Positions 6,075-6,726 of a stretch of 6,726 nt of DNA are shown here, one piece after another. The translations under genes and the position numbers were made by a program. Numbering within the stretch: position 1 is the stretch's first letter; each line of letters starts with the position of its first letter. Under the pieces are notes generated by a model. The model did not search any database, was not told the origin of the DNA, and saw only the letters and a program-made list of their open reading frames with translations. The DNA is from AM-2324 sp042091035 (GTDB taxonomy: Bacteria > Bacteroidota > Bacteroidia > Chitinophagales > Saprospiraceae): positions 1-6,726 of the forward strand of contig JBELIG010000178.1 of NCBI GenBank assembly GCA_042091035.1. The letters are read 5' to 3'.

Positions 6075-6569
6075 ATGAAGAAGGTTCTTTATATCCATGG
6101 TTTAGGTAGCTCACCAGTTTCCGAAAAGTTAGATTTGATTCGCAAGCATGCACCAGTTGTTGCATTGCATCTGGATTATGAAAATGATACGGAGAGTTAT
6201 CGGAAATTAGTTGCTTATGCGAAGGAAGAGCAGGTTACTGCATTGATAGGATCTAGTTTGGGCGGATTGATTAGCTACCATATTTCAGAAAATATGGGAT
6301 TACCTTGCCTTCTCTTTAATCCTGCACTTTATCGGGAAATAGCACCGGTCTATGGAATGAATATTGAGCAAAGAACTTGTCCACGGCGAATCGTGGTACA
6401 AGGGGCTATCGATGATATTGTGGACCCTATGAAAGTTCGTTCTATTTTATCAAAAAACTCAGCAGACTCCTGTAAAGAAGAGATCATAATAAACAATCAA
6501 ATGGGTCATAGGATTGATCTACAGCATTTCAAGCACTATGTGGATTGGTTCTTTCTGAGTTCAATCTAG
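6075..6569 (+). CDS. YqiA/UPF0227-like alpha/beta hydrolase, probable esterase
   Basis: A complete 164-residue cytoplasmic alpha/beta hydrolase of the short, lidless YqiA/YcfP kind, whose known members are about 180-190 residues long. MKKVLYIHGLGSSP opens with a beta strand and the HG oxyanion-hole loop (His8-Gly9). GSSLGG at 59-64 is the nucleophile elbow with Ser61. QGAIDDIVDP at 109-118 supplies the acid, most likely Asp113. MGHR at 143-146 supplies the catalytic His145. All three triad positions are present, so it should be active; YqiA of E. coli is an esterase on short acyl esters, and the substrate here is unknown. Start ATG 6075 puts the first strand at the N-terminus. An in-frame extension to TTG 6015 would add 20 residues, but it crosses a perfect -7 box and is rejected. 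The gene is likely single. Its TAG overlaps the stop codon of the convergent helicase gene by 4 bp. Confidence 0.87.
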   Translation: MKKVLYIHGLGSSPVSEKLDLIRKHAPVVALHLDYENDTESYRKLVAYAKEEQVTALIGSSLGGLISYHISENMGLPCLLFNPALYREIAPVYGMNIEQRTCPRRIVVQGAIDDIVDPMKVRSILSKNSADSCKEEIIINNQMGHRIDLQHFKHYVDWFFLSSI

Positions 6570-6726
6570 ACGATATGGAATTTGGCGAGCTTTCCTTTGA
6601 TGCGCTGATCTTTTCCTTTTTCTTCAATCATTTTTGCCTTATCAGCAGCTACTGCTGTGTATGATATCCTATCTTTTACTTCGATGATGCCAAGCTCCTC
6701 TTTGTTTAAGCCTATGGTTTTGTACA
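6566..6726 (-). CDS. C-terminus of a DEAD-box RNA helicase with DbpA-type RNA-binding domain (partial)
   Basis: Only the last 52 residues are inside the window, from the right edge to TAG at 6566-6568. The pattern, IGLNKEELGIIEVKDRISYTAVAADKA followed by QRIKGKLAKFHIV at the very end, matches the RRM-like DbpA C-terminal domain that binds structured RNA (in E. coli DbpA, hairpin 92 of 23S rRNA). The IGxIEVxD strand, the aromatic/Val strand and the terminal IKGKxxK basic patch are all recognisable. The helicase core with the DEAD motif lies outside the window, so the helicase part is inferred from the domain family. Its role is probably ribosome assembly or RNA remodelling in the cytoplasm. 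The gene converges on the hydrolase gene and no terminator lies between them. Confidence 0.75.
   Translation of the reverse strand, partial: YKTIGLNKEELGIIEVKDRISYTAVAADKAKMIEEKGKDQRIKGKLAKFHIV

Noticed and set aside
1..6726. A defence, CRISPR or mobile-element system
   Set aside because: No array-like direct repeats, transposase, integrase, nuclease or toxin-antitoxin pair was found. The gene content is ordinary for a Bacteroidota chromosome.

Overview
The window looks like ordinary chromosomal DNA of an AT-rich, probably marine or environmental member of the Bacteroidota, most likely Cytophagales-like. Four things support this: a large FG-GAP/UnbV (CRTAC1-type) lipoprotein, a TonB-dependent receptor with an N-terminal carboxypeptidase-regulatory-like domain, almost no Shine-Dalgarno sequences, and sites matching the Bacteroidota -7 promoter element TAnnTTTG just ahead of the preferred gene starts. 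Genus-level placement is inference only.

Layout: (1) 1-2056, minus strand: the first 685 residues of a secreted FG-GAP/VCBS-repeat lipoprotein with a UnbV domain, cut by the left edge. (2) 2070-2462, minus: a compact SET-domain protein of 130 residues, 13 bp upstream of the lipoprotein gene and probably co-transcribed with it. (3) 2463-2642: a divergent control region holding a perfect TAnnTTTG box for the rightward gene, fused to a perfect 7+7 bp inverted repeat. (4) 2643-4925, plus: a TonB-dependent outer-membrane receptor of unknown substrate with a cysteine-bearing plug. (5) 4926-4966: a strong bidirectional terminator. (6) 4965-5732, minus: a DUF3050 protein, related to the heme-oxygenase-like fold. 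(7) 5756-6047: a non-coding stretch with two adjacent inverted repeats. (8) 6075-6569, plus: a YqiA/UPF0227-like alpha/beta hydrolase. (9) 6566-6724 and beyond, minus: the C-terminus of a DEAD-box RNA helicase carrying a DbpA-type RNA-binding domain, cut by the right edge and sharing the palindrome CTAG with the hydrolase stop codon.

The genes do not form an obvious single pathway. The only likely operon is the SET gene plus the FG-GAP lipoprotein, which diverges from the TonB receptor. The receptor and the DUF3050 gene converge on a shared terminator, as do the hydrolase and helicase genes on overlapping stop codons. I see no CRISPR array, insertion sequence, tRNA, rRNA, phage gene or recognisable defence system. 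The points most worth a second look are the operator-like palindrome at the receptor promoter, the SET/FG-GAP pairing, and the unexplained hairpins upstream of the DUF3050 gene. Three reading frames could be extended upstream with TTG codons; in each case a -7 box covers or follows that TTG, so I chose the internal start.
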